Shown piece after piece: positions 18,401-30,404 of a DNA stretch of 30,965 nucleotides. The notes under the pieces were generated by a model. It was given only the letters and a program-made list of their open reading frames with translations. It had not been told where the DNA came from and did no database searches. The translations under genes were made by a program, and so were the position numbers. The number at the start of each line of letters is the position of its first letter. Positions within the stretch are counted from its first letter, which is position 1. The DNA comes from Trebouxia sp. TZW2008 (Eukaryota; Chlorophyta; Trebouxiophyceae; Trebouxiales; Trebouxiaceae): NCBI GenBank assembly GCA_002118135.1, contig BDIU01000294.1, forward strand, positions 1-30,965, read 5' to 3'.

Positions 18401-20368
18401 CTGATAACAGCAATTACAAGCATTTGCGAAATATATATTGTACTCAAACTGTATTGAGTTGCTCTGTTGCTCAGCAATGTTGTTCCACTGTTGCAGAGGC
18501 CAGAGGAGGGGCTTTTGGTTGAGCTTGATGAGCGGCAGGTAGGTCGCCCCACCAGCGGCGCGGCAGTGGCAGCCCAATGGTTTGCCCAAGACCTCTTTGA
18601 CCCAGCAGACCTTGAAGACGATGAAGAGGAGCAGCCCACACACGATAGACAACCACCACAGTCAAAGGCACAGTCAAAGCTACACTCAAAGCTACAGTCA
18701 GAGCTACAGTCACCACACCAGAAGGGCTCTGCCAAACAGGTCACAGGCAAGGACAGCTTGACACCTACAGACACAATTGCACAGCAAGCATCAGCTGTGG
18801 GCAGATGCAAGAAAGCGCAAGCTGGCAATGGATCTGCAGCAGCCAGTGTAGCAGAGGACAGAAGCAGTGACAGTGACAGCGCTGAGAGGGATGGTAGCTC
18901 ATCTGATGATGATGATGCTGTTCCTATCTCTGGCCCCCAGACAGACGCTGCTGAGCAACAGACTGGTAAGGCAGGTTTTGAAGAAGTGCCTGTTGCAGCA
19001 GATGATGCTTCTGATGAGTCATCAGACGATGGCTTTGATGATTTGGACGATAACGGCAAGGCTGAGGTGCTGGCTCTGGCCAAGAAGATGCTGAAGGGGC
19101 GGGACCGGCGGGACATCATGGATGCGGCATATCACAGATACGCTTTCCATGAGAGCGGCTTGCCTAAGTGGTTTGAAGAGGATGAAGCACGCCACATGAA
19201 GTATGCGTTCTTGCGATTGCACAATGGGTTTTGCGCAAATGCCATTGCACAATGGGTTCTGCGCAAACCAAGGCCCTCGTGTGCAGACTGTTTGTATATT
19301 GTGATCACCGCCGGCAAGCACATTGCACACAGACTCTGCAGGATCCGACAGCTGACACCTTGCTTAGCCCCGATATTGCCACTTCTTGTCAGGCTGTTGT
19401 CATTGTTGCAGATCAAGTCAGAGCGCATGTACAGTCATAGTCATGTCAAGTAGTTTTGGGCATGATATCATAGTGCAACACACAGCTGCATGTCCTGTGT
19501 CATTGTCAGCACATGTTCTCTTCACAAACACCTCCTGATACATACAGCACGTCTGAGTCTCAAAGACTACCTGCAGACCGACTGCAATCAGCTTCATACT
19601 TTCCAAGCATTGTATGATGTTGCTTTCTCTGGTGGACAGGCCACCACCAGTGATCAGTCAAGAAGAGGTACAGCAGGAAAAGGAGCGGCTTAGGGCCATT
19701 GACGCACGGCCCATCAAGAAGGTGGCTGAGGCCAAGGCCCGCAAGCAGAGGCGCATGGCGGTATGCACACTCCTTGTGTTGTCATTATGTCTCAATGCAA
19801 TGACAAGTCTTGGCTGTCAAATAACTTGTAGTCAGAAGCAGAGGCGCATGGCAGCAAGCATGTCACATTGCTGCACAGCCAAAATCACACCGATGCCATG
19901 CTTTTGTCTCCAATGTGTACTAGCACATTGTTTGCTTTCAACCCATCTGTTGGGGCATGCAAGCAGAGGCATAAGGTTGTATTCAAAGCACATTGCTACA
20001 CAGACCACAGAACGCTGCCCTCCTGCTGCTGTCTCAATTGTGTGGTCATGGCCGTGGGGCTGACCAAAGTGTGCATACTGCAGTCAAAGCTGGAGGCTGC
20101 AAAAGCTAAGGCTGAGGCCATCAGTGGACAGGAAGACCTGCCAATGGGCTCCAAAATGAAGGAGATCCAGAAACTCATGGCAAAGGCGAAGGCATCTGGC
20201 AAGGGCAAGGGCAAGCAGAAGACCACACGCTCTGATCAGTACAAGAAGCAGAAGCCCCTGGACAGGCGCATGTTTGCTGACAAGCGGGCTGTAAACCATA
20301 AAGCCAAGAAAAAAGCAGCCAAGAAGTCAAAACCCAAGGGCAGAAAGAATGCAGGAAAGAGCAGATGA
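11736..20368 (+). CDS. SPB1: SPB1/FTSJ3-type pre-rRNA 2'-O-ribose methyltransferase
   Basis: A nucleolar AdoMet-dependent methyltransferase of the 60S assembly pathway; yeast Spb1 modifies 25S rRNA at the A-loop. I rebuilt 13 exons whose phases all agree: 11736-11800, 11919-12016, 12281-12414, 12917-13095, 13330-13504, 13805-14145, 14903-15026, 15660-15792, 16732-16948, 17689-17887, 18497-19200, 19640-19760 and 20084-20368. That gives 924 residues, close to yeast and human (about 840). The FtsJ domain has the AdoMet motif [10 protein letters not shown] (Asp49) and the K-D-K-E tetrad at Lys30, Asp116 (HDGAPNVGG), Lys156 (FVTKIFR) and Glu191 ([12 protein letters not shown]). Then follow a coiled, acidic/basic middle ([28 protein letters not shown]), a long Ser/Asp/Glu segment, and the Spb1 C-terminal domain ([19 protein letters not shown]) with a Lys-rich tail ending NAGKSR. 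Introns are crowded with exon copies (listed separately). A TGTAA signal lies at 20454-20458. Confidence 0.96.
12121..12177. repeat. TGCATG-type hexamer microsatellite in SPB1 intron 2
   Basis: Imperfect tandem repeats of GCATGT/GCATGG (for example GTGCATGTGCATGGGCATGT) in the intron between the second and third exons. Confidence 0.9.
14429..14990 (+). repeat. Direct and inverted copies of SPB1 exon 7 start in intron 6
   Basis: Exon 7 starts at 14903 (GCGTGTGGATGTGAAGAAG, encoding [10 protein letters not shown]). Direct partial copies with upstream TTGCAG or CTCAG begin at about 14674 and 14768. The second carries an in-frame stop after EQQQK. Inverted copies read on the minus strand at about 14468-14400 (acceptor form GTGCTGTAG, running on into the CAGCAGCAGAAGGAGCA part of the exon) and at 14640-14599 (GTGCTGCAG). 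So five versions of one exon start lie in both orientations within 560 bp. Confidence 0.9.
14601..14703. repeat. Long hairpin from head-to-head exon-7 copies
   Basis: The left arm 14601-14647 and right arm 14658-14703 pair over about 46 positions with few mismatches. They include GCACAAACATAC with GTATGTTTGTGT and CTGCCCAAGCCTTCT with AGAAGGCTTGGGCAG. The loop is about 10 nt. It lies in SPB1 intron 6, so the pre-mRNA should fold here. Confidence 0.85.
15353..15745 (+). repeat. About 130-bp tandem copies around SPB1 exon 8 start, with a (TG)27 microsatellite
   Basis: The real acceptor and exon start (GCATGCAG then GTGGCAGAGGATGCCATCA) is at 15660. A copy at about 15530 reads GGCGGCAGAGGATGCAATCA after TGTGTAG. 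Both are preceded by CAGTGTCTGT and a TG-rich tract. A third, shorter echo of the upstream part begins at about 15360. A pure TG run of about 27 units occupies 15417-15470, likely grown from the TG-rich tract of the unit. Confidence 0.85.
16214..16412. mobile_element. MITE-like non-autonomous element with 18-bp terminal inverted repeats
   Basis: GACACACGTATCGTATCA at 16214-16231 and TGATACGATATGTGTGTC at 16395-16412 are reverse complements with 17 of 18 matches and bound 199 bp. The interior is more AT-rich than its surroundings, lacks the CA/TG texture of the other introns and encodes nothing convincing. Similar sequences just outside, TTGATGCTCCCC (16201-16212) and TTAATGCTCGCC (16420-16431), match at 10 of 12 positions and could be a decayed target-site duplication, though 7 extra bases sit on the right. 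Three telomere-type heptamers (TTTAGGG/CCCTAAA) lie inside. I cannot assign a superfamily. Confidence 0.6.
16433..16468. repeat. 17-bp direct repeat
   Basis: AGCCATCCTGTGCCAGC occurs at 16433-16449 and 16452-16468, separated by TT/TA bases, immediately to the right of the MITE-like element. Confidence 0.95.
17176..17800 (+). repeat. Four versions of SPB1 exon 10 start, three of them decayed
   Basis: The functional exon starts at 17689 ([20 protein letters not shown]). Earlier copies in intron 9 start at about 17174 (TTGCAG acceptor; frame gives [18 protein letters not shown]), about 17329 (ATTGCAG then GAGGAAAGAG; an in-frame TAG follows the VYL codons) and about 17445 ([19 protein letters not shown], no clear acceptor). 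Spacing is about 155, 116 and 244 bp. Confidence 0.9.
18241..18541 (+). repeat. Triplicated 42-nt exon (VELDEQQ) in SPB1
   Basis: Three copies follow CAG acceptors. One at about 18241-18282 reads [14 protein letters not shown] with donor gtaggg. One at about 18356 reads [14 protein letters not shown] with the donor GT changed to GG. One at 18497 reads [14 protein letters not shown], the start of the long exon 11. The first is exactly 42 nt, phase 0 at both ends, and could be included between exons 10 and 11 without a frameshift. Confidence 0.85.
19216..19270. repeat. 28-bp tandem repeat just after the SPB1 exon 11 donor
   Basis: ATTGCACAATGGGTT followed by a GCGCAAA block occurs twice with a 28-bp period (starts at 19216 and 19244), 16 bp into intron 11. 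Confidence 0.9.
19740..19980 (+). repeat. Copies of the SPB1 exon 12 end in intron 12
   Basis: The exon end GCAAGCAGAGGCGCATGGCG (donor gtatgc at 19761) is echoed at about 19834 (GAAGCAGAGGCGCATGGCAG) and, more decayed, at about 19958 (GCAAGCAGAGGCATAAGG). Confidence 0.8.
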
Positions 20369-21161
20369 TCAGCTTTTGATTGATGCCACCTCAGATTGCT
20401 TCCTCGTGCAGCTGTTGTTCATGTTGGTTTAGTGTGTTGCCCTGGCGACTGATTGTAAGTCTTTCTTCACGGCTTCAGAGGAGTTTCTGTTATACTTTCG
20501 TCACAAACTGTTGGCTTGATTGCAATCAGCAGACGTGTTCATGAGCAGCTGTGCTACGAGCTTGCACTCTTTTATCAGGTCTGTGTCACTCAGATGTCTT
20601 TGCGCATTGGAAAGATTCGTTTAGGCATAGTTCAATGGCTAGGCCAGGCAAAGACCAAGTATAGATTCAGGGAGTAGGTTGATCAAGGCAATACAGCGCA
20701 CATGTTGCCAATACCGGAGCAGGCATGCTGTCATGTAAGAAATGAAGGGCATTGTGACATTGTGCGGGATGAAAGTCTGGCTGCTGACCAGCCCAGCCAT
20801 GTTCCGTGTGGGCAGCAGATGAGTCCACGTCTATGTCAAACTTAGCAGTGGAAGTGCAGCAGCGATCTGTGTTTGTCATTCACATAACCACATGTACAAC
20901 CCTTATGAGCAAGAAGCCTGCAATCTCAGCAGGTCTGACACGTTTGCACACAACAGCCATCAGTGTCACAAAGTTCCAACATGCCCATCATCATATTTGC
21001 GCAACACATATGGCTTCTGTTACTGATTGGGCACAGTCCGAAGCAAACACGCTGTCTACTGAAACTGGTTCGTGCATTGATTTCATCATGTCTTCAAGTA
21101 CTCCAGTAGCAAGGTCACAGCTGTTCAGCACTGCTGCATTAAGGTAAGGAGCTGCAATTCA
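20369..21161. other. Convergent intergenic region between SPB1 and GALE
   Basis: The two genes end facing each other across 793 bp. It holds the SPB1 3' UTR and presumably that of GALE. I see no further exon, RNA gene or repeat here. Confidence 0.7.
20454..20458 (+). terminator. TGTAA polyadenylation signal of SPB1
   Basis: The chlorophyte poly(A) signal TGTAA lies about 86 nt after the SPB1 stop codon. This is a motif match only. Confidence 0.5.
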
Positions 21162-24768
<3,607 letters not shown>

Positions 24769-25619
24769 CGTGTGCTCAGGCATTCACGCTTAGGGGGCTA
24801 AAGAAGTCAACCTCGGAAAACACTTCGACCCTAATTCAGTTGGAAGCTGCACTGTACGGAATCGGTCAACGAGCAAGCAGTGCAGAACTTTGGCGCATTG
24901 CAAATGTCGTGCATTGGTTGGCGCTGAAATTCCTGCTGAATTCCGCCAGCTGGCATTAGTCAAACTTTCAATGGTCAAAGTTGCGTGGTTTGCTCCGTGA
25001 TTACACGCCATGCGTCCCTTGCCTTGAGATGCAAGTGCAGGTGGCACACAGCATGGGGCTGTCTGGCTTGACGCCGTGCAACATTCACCACACATAAGGG
25101 GAGAAACGAGGAGAGGATGCGACAAATTGACAGTACAGCTGGATCTGCCGGCAAGTTGATCATGCATGCTTCATGACCAGGAATCTGGCTGCAAGCAATT
25201 GGTTCATGCCTTAGAGCACTCCTCACGATGCAGCACTGCATCAAACTGAATGTGTGCAATGCACCATTGTTTAGGTAGCACTTCCAAGCCCTCTGATTGA
25301 CATCCTGAAGCTAATACTGTGGACAGCTAGGGGGTGCCCTGTCTTTCCTGGCAGGTTGCCAGACCCATGGGCCAATTCAACATGACCTCATGTTGACAGC
25401 CACAGAAGCCACAAGCATGTCCCGTGATACGTGTTGCCTTTACACTCAGGTTCGTGTAGCGGCATGCTGATGCAACAGCTTTCCTGGCAAAACATGCCTG
25501 CTGTCCCGCACCCACACACACCAGACAGACAAGCATGCATTCAACCACAGCTGCTCCTGCTACGTGCTGTGTAAAGGCCACGGCTCAAGGCTTCGAATGC
25601 TGTGTAGCCTCGTTTTGCA
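24769..25619. promoter_or_regulatory. Divergent upstream region of GALE and the EI24-like gene
   Basis: 851 bp between two outward-facing ATGs. GTCAA/TTGAC cores occur at 24806, 24865, 24959, 24974, 25068 and 25127. GGTCAAAG at 24973-24980 is the same octamer as at 11307-11314 in the kinase/SPB1 region. No TATA box or other motif that I would defend. No additional gene seen. Confidence 0.45.
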
Positions 25620-26546
25620 ATGCTACCGTCATCTCTGTACCCCATACGGGGTCTGTTGTACTTTCTGTACCACCCTACGCTTTTCAAAAGCTGTGTCGAT
25701 CTGATCATAAAATTGTTGCTGATATCAGTGGCAGCATTTACAGTATTGATCCTCACAACCTATCACCTGCAGTTCTTCGCCCTGTCTCACCTGTTTGGGT
25801 CGGGCTTCCTAGGACGATGCGCTGTTTTGGCGGCTCTGCTTGCTGAAGCAACAATTCCAGTATACTTCCTATCCGAGAGATTGACCCGCGCAGTCAGGAA
25901 CAGACTCTTCGACACTGTACTCAAACAGCAAGGTGTCAGCCATCTGGAAGCTTTGAGTGCAAAGGAGAAGTCAAGCGTCAAAACGATAAGTGCTCAAGAT
26001 ACGGAGTGGGAGCAAGCCAAAAGCAAGAAATGGGGCTTCATTTGGAGTATGTGCACTTACATTGCCGCAGCAGTCTTACAGCCATCTGCAACTGAGTCTT
26101 CCTGGAGGCAGTACATACGGATGGCATGCACCCTGCCTATAAACAGCTTGTTTCCTATTGGCCCTTTGATATACGCCTACTTGAATGGATTTGGCGGCGC
26201 GGCAAGTCTAATGGACTACTATCTTCAGCAAAAGTCTGTCAAAACAGCTGCAGACAGAGAGGCAGTCTATCAGGCAAAAAGGCAGCAATTCAGAATGTTT
26301 GGAGCAGTGGTGTTTCTGCTTGACCTGCTGCCAATCGCAAACTGGCTGTTTTTGTTTACCAACACAGTAGGAGCAGCTCTTTGGGCTGCTGATATGGAGA
26401 AGCAGGGTATGCTTGTTGCCAAGTCGAAAGGTGAACAGAACACCAACAAGGTCTTTGCAGCGTTAGGTGACACAGTCAAGCAGGCACAGTCTCTTGGCAA
26501 CAGTCCAATGACTAGGTCTCAACGTGCTGCTCATGGCATCAAATGA
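25620..26546 (+). CDS. Multipass membrane protein of EI24/Rrt8-Lds type
   Basis: One uninterrupted 308-codon frame, with an in-frame TAG at 25605-25607 just before the first ATG, so the start is well set. The N-terminus GLLYFLYHP resembles the opening of EI24-domain proteins of the fungal Rrt8/Lds1/Lds2 group (lipid-droplet and spore-wall related). The hydrophobic stretch near 237-257 (LLPIANWLFLFTNTVGAALW, then AADMEKQG) resembles their conserved C-terminal motif. Predicted membrane spans by eye: residues 24-48, 61-84, 138-153, 168-188 and 227-254. Charged loops lie at 85-137 and 200-226, and the tail is polar and basic. This assignment is from remembered motifs. Function in algae is unknown; a role in the ER or lipid droplets is only an analogy. 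It is odd in having no intron among intron-rich neighbours. Confidence 0.75.
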   Translation: MLPSSLYPIRGLLYFLYHPTLFKSCVDLIIKLLLISVAAFTVLILTTYHLQFFALSHLFGSGFLGRCAVLAALLAEATIPVYFLSERLTRAVRNRLFDTVLKQQGVSHLEALSAKEKSSVKTISAQDTEWEQAKSKKWGFIWSMCTYIAAAVLQPSATESSWRQYIRMACTLPINSLFPIGPLIYAYLNGFGGAASLMDYYLQQKSVKTAADREAVYQAKRQQFRMFGAVVFLLDLLPIANWLFLFTNTVGAALWAADMEKQGMLVAKSKGEQNTNKVFAALGDTVKQAQSLGNSPMTRSQRAAHGIK

Positions 26547-27379
26547 GCATGTTTTTGCTACATTTCTAATATGTTGAACACTCAGCAACTGGGTTTGCGA
26601 CACGTGTAGTGAAGATAGCGTTGATGGTTTGGTTGCAATGTCAGGACAACAGCAGCCCCAGCACACTGTACAAGGCCTACCATCATCAAAACTGCGTGTA
26701 TACTGCCTGAGGTACCTGTCGTAGGTTTGGGTTGACACATGTTTTGATTGATGCCATACATTTTCTGTTTGCAGTTCCAATTGACAGGACTGATTGACAC
26801 TTCTGCTACGTAGTTATAGTAACCAAATGCACCACCAGGGAATGCAACACATTTGTGTTATTGCTCTCATCATGGCAGCAAGAAGAAACATCTGCCGCTG
26901 ATGCTTGCAAAACGTGCGAACATGCTATCAGCTGCACTCATTAACACAACTGCCATTATGGCACTGACACTGCAGCATGGATGGCAAGTGTTGCTTGTCA
27001 ATTCAAGCATCATAACTCAACGCAACCAACAACTGCACAAGTCTTACAAATCTTTTCACAAATATTTGGCTGTTTACTCCATCACTGCAGCAAGTATGTT
27101 ACATTCAACATCATAAAGTGCGTACTGAGGTTGACTTGCAGCAGCAAGAAGGCCAGCAGAAACACAGAAACAAAAGGGCAACACGCCTAACACCACACCT
27201 ATAGAAAAGATTATGAATCACTGCAAACCAGTCAAATTAAAGACTTTCAGTTACCAAAGCTGCTTAATGATTGCTGCACACAGGAGTGCTGCTTACAGAT
27301 CTCATGTGTGCATCAGAGCATAGGGAAAGCAAGCCAATCGGGCCAAAAGAATACTCTGAATCAGCATCAAGACACTCGA
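26547..27379. other. Convergent intergenic region between the EI24-like gene and the cupin gene
   Basis: 833 bp with both 3' ends. Only a minus-strand TGTAA is noted (27297-27293). I see no exon, RNA gene or repeat. Confidence 0.65.
27293..27297 (-). terminator. TGTAA polyadenylation signal of the cupin gene
   Basis: TTACA on the + strand is TGTAA in the sense of the cupin gene, about 85 nt past its stop codon, matching the spacing at SPB1. Confidence 0.45.
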
Positions 27380-30300
27380 CTACTCCTTGGAGTTGACATA
27401 AATCTTCTCTCCTTCAAACGCAGCCCCTTGCAATGTCTGGTTCCTGGCCTGCTCGAGGACAGCTGGTACAAATCGGATGTCAAGTGCACGCTGCATGTAC
27501 ACACATGGAGAGTCAGCCAGAATCGAAGTCAGCCACACTGTGCATGCTTGTGTTCACAACATTGCTTCACGCTGTTGCAACCTCCTTCATGGACAGGGAA
27601 GATTGGCCAAAAAATCATAGCACTGGCTCTCCTGTATGCTTGATGCAGCTCTGCTCAACAAAACTGGCCACAGCACTGACTAATTTGTGCATATTATTGA
27701 GCATATTCTGCCATACATGTCCTGCTGACTGGCAAAATGCACCCGAGTCCCGCAGCATACAGAAAATTTGCAGTCTGATCTAGACAAGATGCAACTGACA
27801 CTTGAGAGTGCTCAAATGGAGCTCTTGCTTGCCAAGCCATACGCTCCTTTGCAGTGTATGTTATGGGTCATTCACAAACAAAGGTCAGTGCACACCTGGT
27901 AGGTGAATAGGCCTGCATCTTGAACTGGCAGCACCCATGCATCCTCATCTGTTTCATTGACATGGCTGTGCCACCAGCCTGGGGGGGTTGTGAAGGCACC
28001 CCCCGTCTCCCAAGGGGCCTTTACTGGGTCAATCAGGTTGCCATCCTTGTCAATGTTGCGGGACATGGCTGTGTACACACCTGACAAAAAAGCTTGTCAG
28101 CAGCCAAGCAGACTGCATACTTGCAATTGGCCATTGGTGCCTGCGGTGGTAGGAAGTCACAACACACCCACGTGACTGTGTTGACCGCATGACCTTTGAA
28201 CCAACTTGTACCTACATGCAGCCGTGACTGAAAAAGCAGAGCCCTTGTATCTCTTGAGTACTGAGATGGCAGAGAGTACATACGCAGCTGCTGTGATCCT
28301 TTGGAAAGGCTTTACCTTTCTTGGGTGCTGAGATAGCAAAGTCTAGGGCAGTTGGGGTGTGACGATGGGGCTTTTGTGTGGTGTGCGCCGGGAGCAGATT
28401 AAACAAGACCCACATCACATGCGTGATGGTCTTGGTCTCCCTGGTTTGGCGGGTGCCCAGCAGCACACCCACACGGTTCTTGTCCTTGGCATCAGGGGAT
28501 TCTGCAATCTTCTTCACTGCTGTCACCAGTGACTGCAGAACAACAGTTTCAGCAGGTACCCAGATCACATGCATGGTAGATTTGCTCTCTTGGTTTGGTC
28601 AGTGCCCAACAGCACACCCACATAGATTTTATCCTTGGCATCAGGAGACTCTGCGAACTTCTTCACTGCTGCGACCAGTGACTGCATGGCAAGACAGCAG
28701 TCTTAGCATGGGCTTTGGCTGAAAATGTGCGTGAAGCTGCACTGCTTGCATCAGTGACGGCATAGCAGCACAGCGGTCTCAGCAGGAGCTTTGGCTGAGA
28801 GCATAAATGAAGCTTCGCAGCTATCACCAGTGACTGCGCAGCAGGGCAAGAGTCCCAGCATGGACTTTGGCTGAAAGTGTCTTTGAGGCCTACCCCCTGC
28901 AGAAGCACAGCAAGTGTCTCCATTGCTGTCACGAGGGACTGCATACCAGGACAGCAGTCTGAGCAAGGGGCTTTATGAGGGGCTGCGTCAGGACTGCCAA
29001 ATCGCAGAAGCACAAAGCAAGTGCTGACATTGTAGCCTTGACATCATGTGTTCTGAGCTCAAACAAAACTGGTCACCCATACATGCAGGAAGATTGCTTC
29101 CAAAAGAATCAGTACATGATGTGAGGATTCTGCCACGCATCAAACGCATGGGCCCAACTACAAAGTGAGACTGACAACTTGAAGGTTCACAGCCTGTACA
29201 CATCAAAGCTGGTGATGTTCGCACACAAGCTCTTCAATGCACATGTGGAACTTTTGGGATGACTTTGAACATGCAAACATAAGCAGGAAAAGGGGACATA
29301 CGTCTTTAGTAAAATGGGCAGGCTCAAAGCGCGCCTCATTGGGCACTACCCCCAGGTATTTGCACAAAGGCTCATCAGTCACCCAGTAGAATGCAGCACC
29401 ACCATGCTCAGTAGATTCCTTGCTGGCATGATGTGTGATCTTGTCACATGTGGGCACCACAAACACATCACCTTCTCCCCACCTTACTTTGCCATGGGGT
29501 GTGTCACTGTATCCATCACCCCTGCATGACAGCATTCATGCAGCATCAGCAAGGATGCATGACAGCATTTGATGCGTGTCAGGAGAATCACAGTAAAGCT
29601 TTCAATACAGGGTCACCCGACCTGCAAAGCAATCTTGCATGCAATGGTTTTTGGAATCAGTGCGCACAGCACAGGGCAGAAAGTTAACCAAGTCAAACTT
29701 GAGCAAAAGCAAATATTGGCCACATGCAGAACTGTATGGATGAAGTTTAGACAAGAGCAAGCAAGCTTGGCATTCCGTTACCTGATAACATAGAAGACTT
29801 GTGATGTCGCTTGTGCCTTGGTGGTCAGAGACTCGCCTGTCTTGATGCGCACAAAGGACGCAAGCTGATTCATTGCAGTCGCTGGCCATGAGGTGTCTGC
29901 ATGCATGACACTAATGTAAGTTCGCATACTTTGACTATGCTGAGCTTGCTACAAACACATTGCACGTTATACATACATGCAGCGGGCTGTGCATCGCATC
30001 AATCAAGCCATGCATTCAGGATGTTTGAAGAGCCAACTTGTTCCGTGGCATGTTCACTGCATGTTCTGACAAGCTTGCTATTGCCCACTCTGACAAACTT
30101 GAAGACCTACTCAGATCTTTGGACAGGTCCAAGTGGATCACTCTTGACTCTCCCTCTTCATGTGCCTTACCACCCCACGCTTGGATGGGTATGGGCGACA
30201 TTGTCTGCAAGTCAGCAGGAACTTGAACAACTGCAAGTCGAAGATCAGGACCCCAGCACAGCTTCCTAAAAGCCATGTAACGACACTCACAGGCTTGGCC

Positions 30301-30404
30301 TCCTTGGCGTACTCGTACAAGATCGCATTGTCCTTCCATTTGGTTCCCTCAGGAGCTTCTTCCATTTCGCTGCCTGCTGGAGCTGCCCCGACGAACCTGT
30401 GCAT
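27380..30404 (-). CDS. Two-cupin protein of the gentisate 1,2-dioxygenase-like superfamily
   Basis: Seven exons agree in phase: 30404-30291, 30204-30171 (only 34 nt), 29896-29782, 29521-29302, 28532-28316, 28080-27896 and 27490-27380, giving 331 residues, about the size of bacterial gentisate dioxygenases. The ATG at 30404 is the first after an in-frame TGA at 30464-30462. Cupin 1 spans about residues 65-125: VFYVIRGDGY, GEGDVFVVPTCDKITHH; its first motif has no HxH. Cupin 2 spans about 205-290: PHRHTPTALDF (His217, His219), then GVYTAM and FTTPPGWWHSHVNE (His271 and His273). That second block resembles the iron-binding cupin of gentisate/salicylate-type ring-cleaving dioxygenases. The substrate cannot be told from sequence. 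Intron 4 is filled with copies of the exon 5 start. No signal peptide seen. Confidence 0.82.
28563..28945 (-). repeat. Four extra copies of cupin exon 5 start in intron 4
   Basis: The true exon starts at 28532 (SLVTAVKKIAESPDAKDKN). Copies start at 28681 (SLVAAVKKFAESPDAKDKI, frame kept for about 38 codons with acceptor CATGCAG, then a stop), near 28757 (acceptor AG lost), at 28833 (acceptor TGCGCAG) and at 28938 (acceptor TATGCAG, SLVTAMETLAVLLQG). Between them the intron phrase AGCTTTGGCTGA-like recurs four times on the + strand. Spacings are 149, about 76, about 76 and 105 bp. Confidence 0.9.

Noticed and set aside
18325..19119. 264-codon open frame on the minus strand (Ser-rich)
   Set aside because: It is the antisense of the Asp/Ser-rich SPB1 exon 11; low-complexity coding DNA often leaves the complement open.
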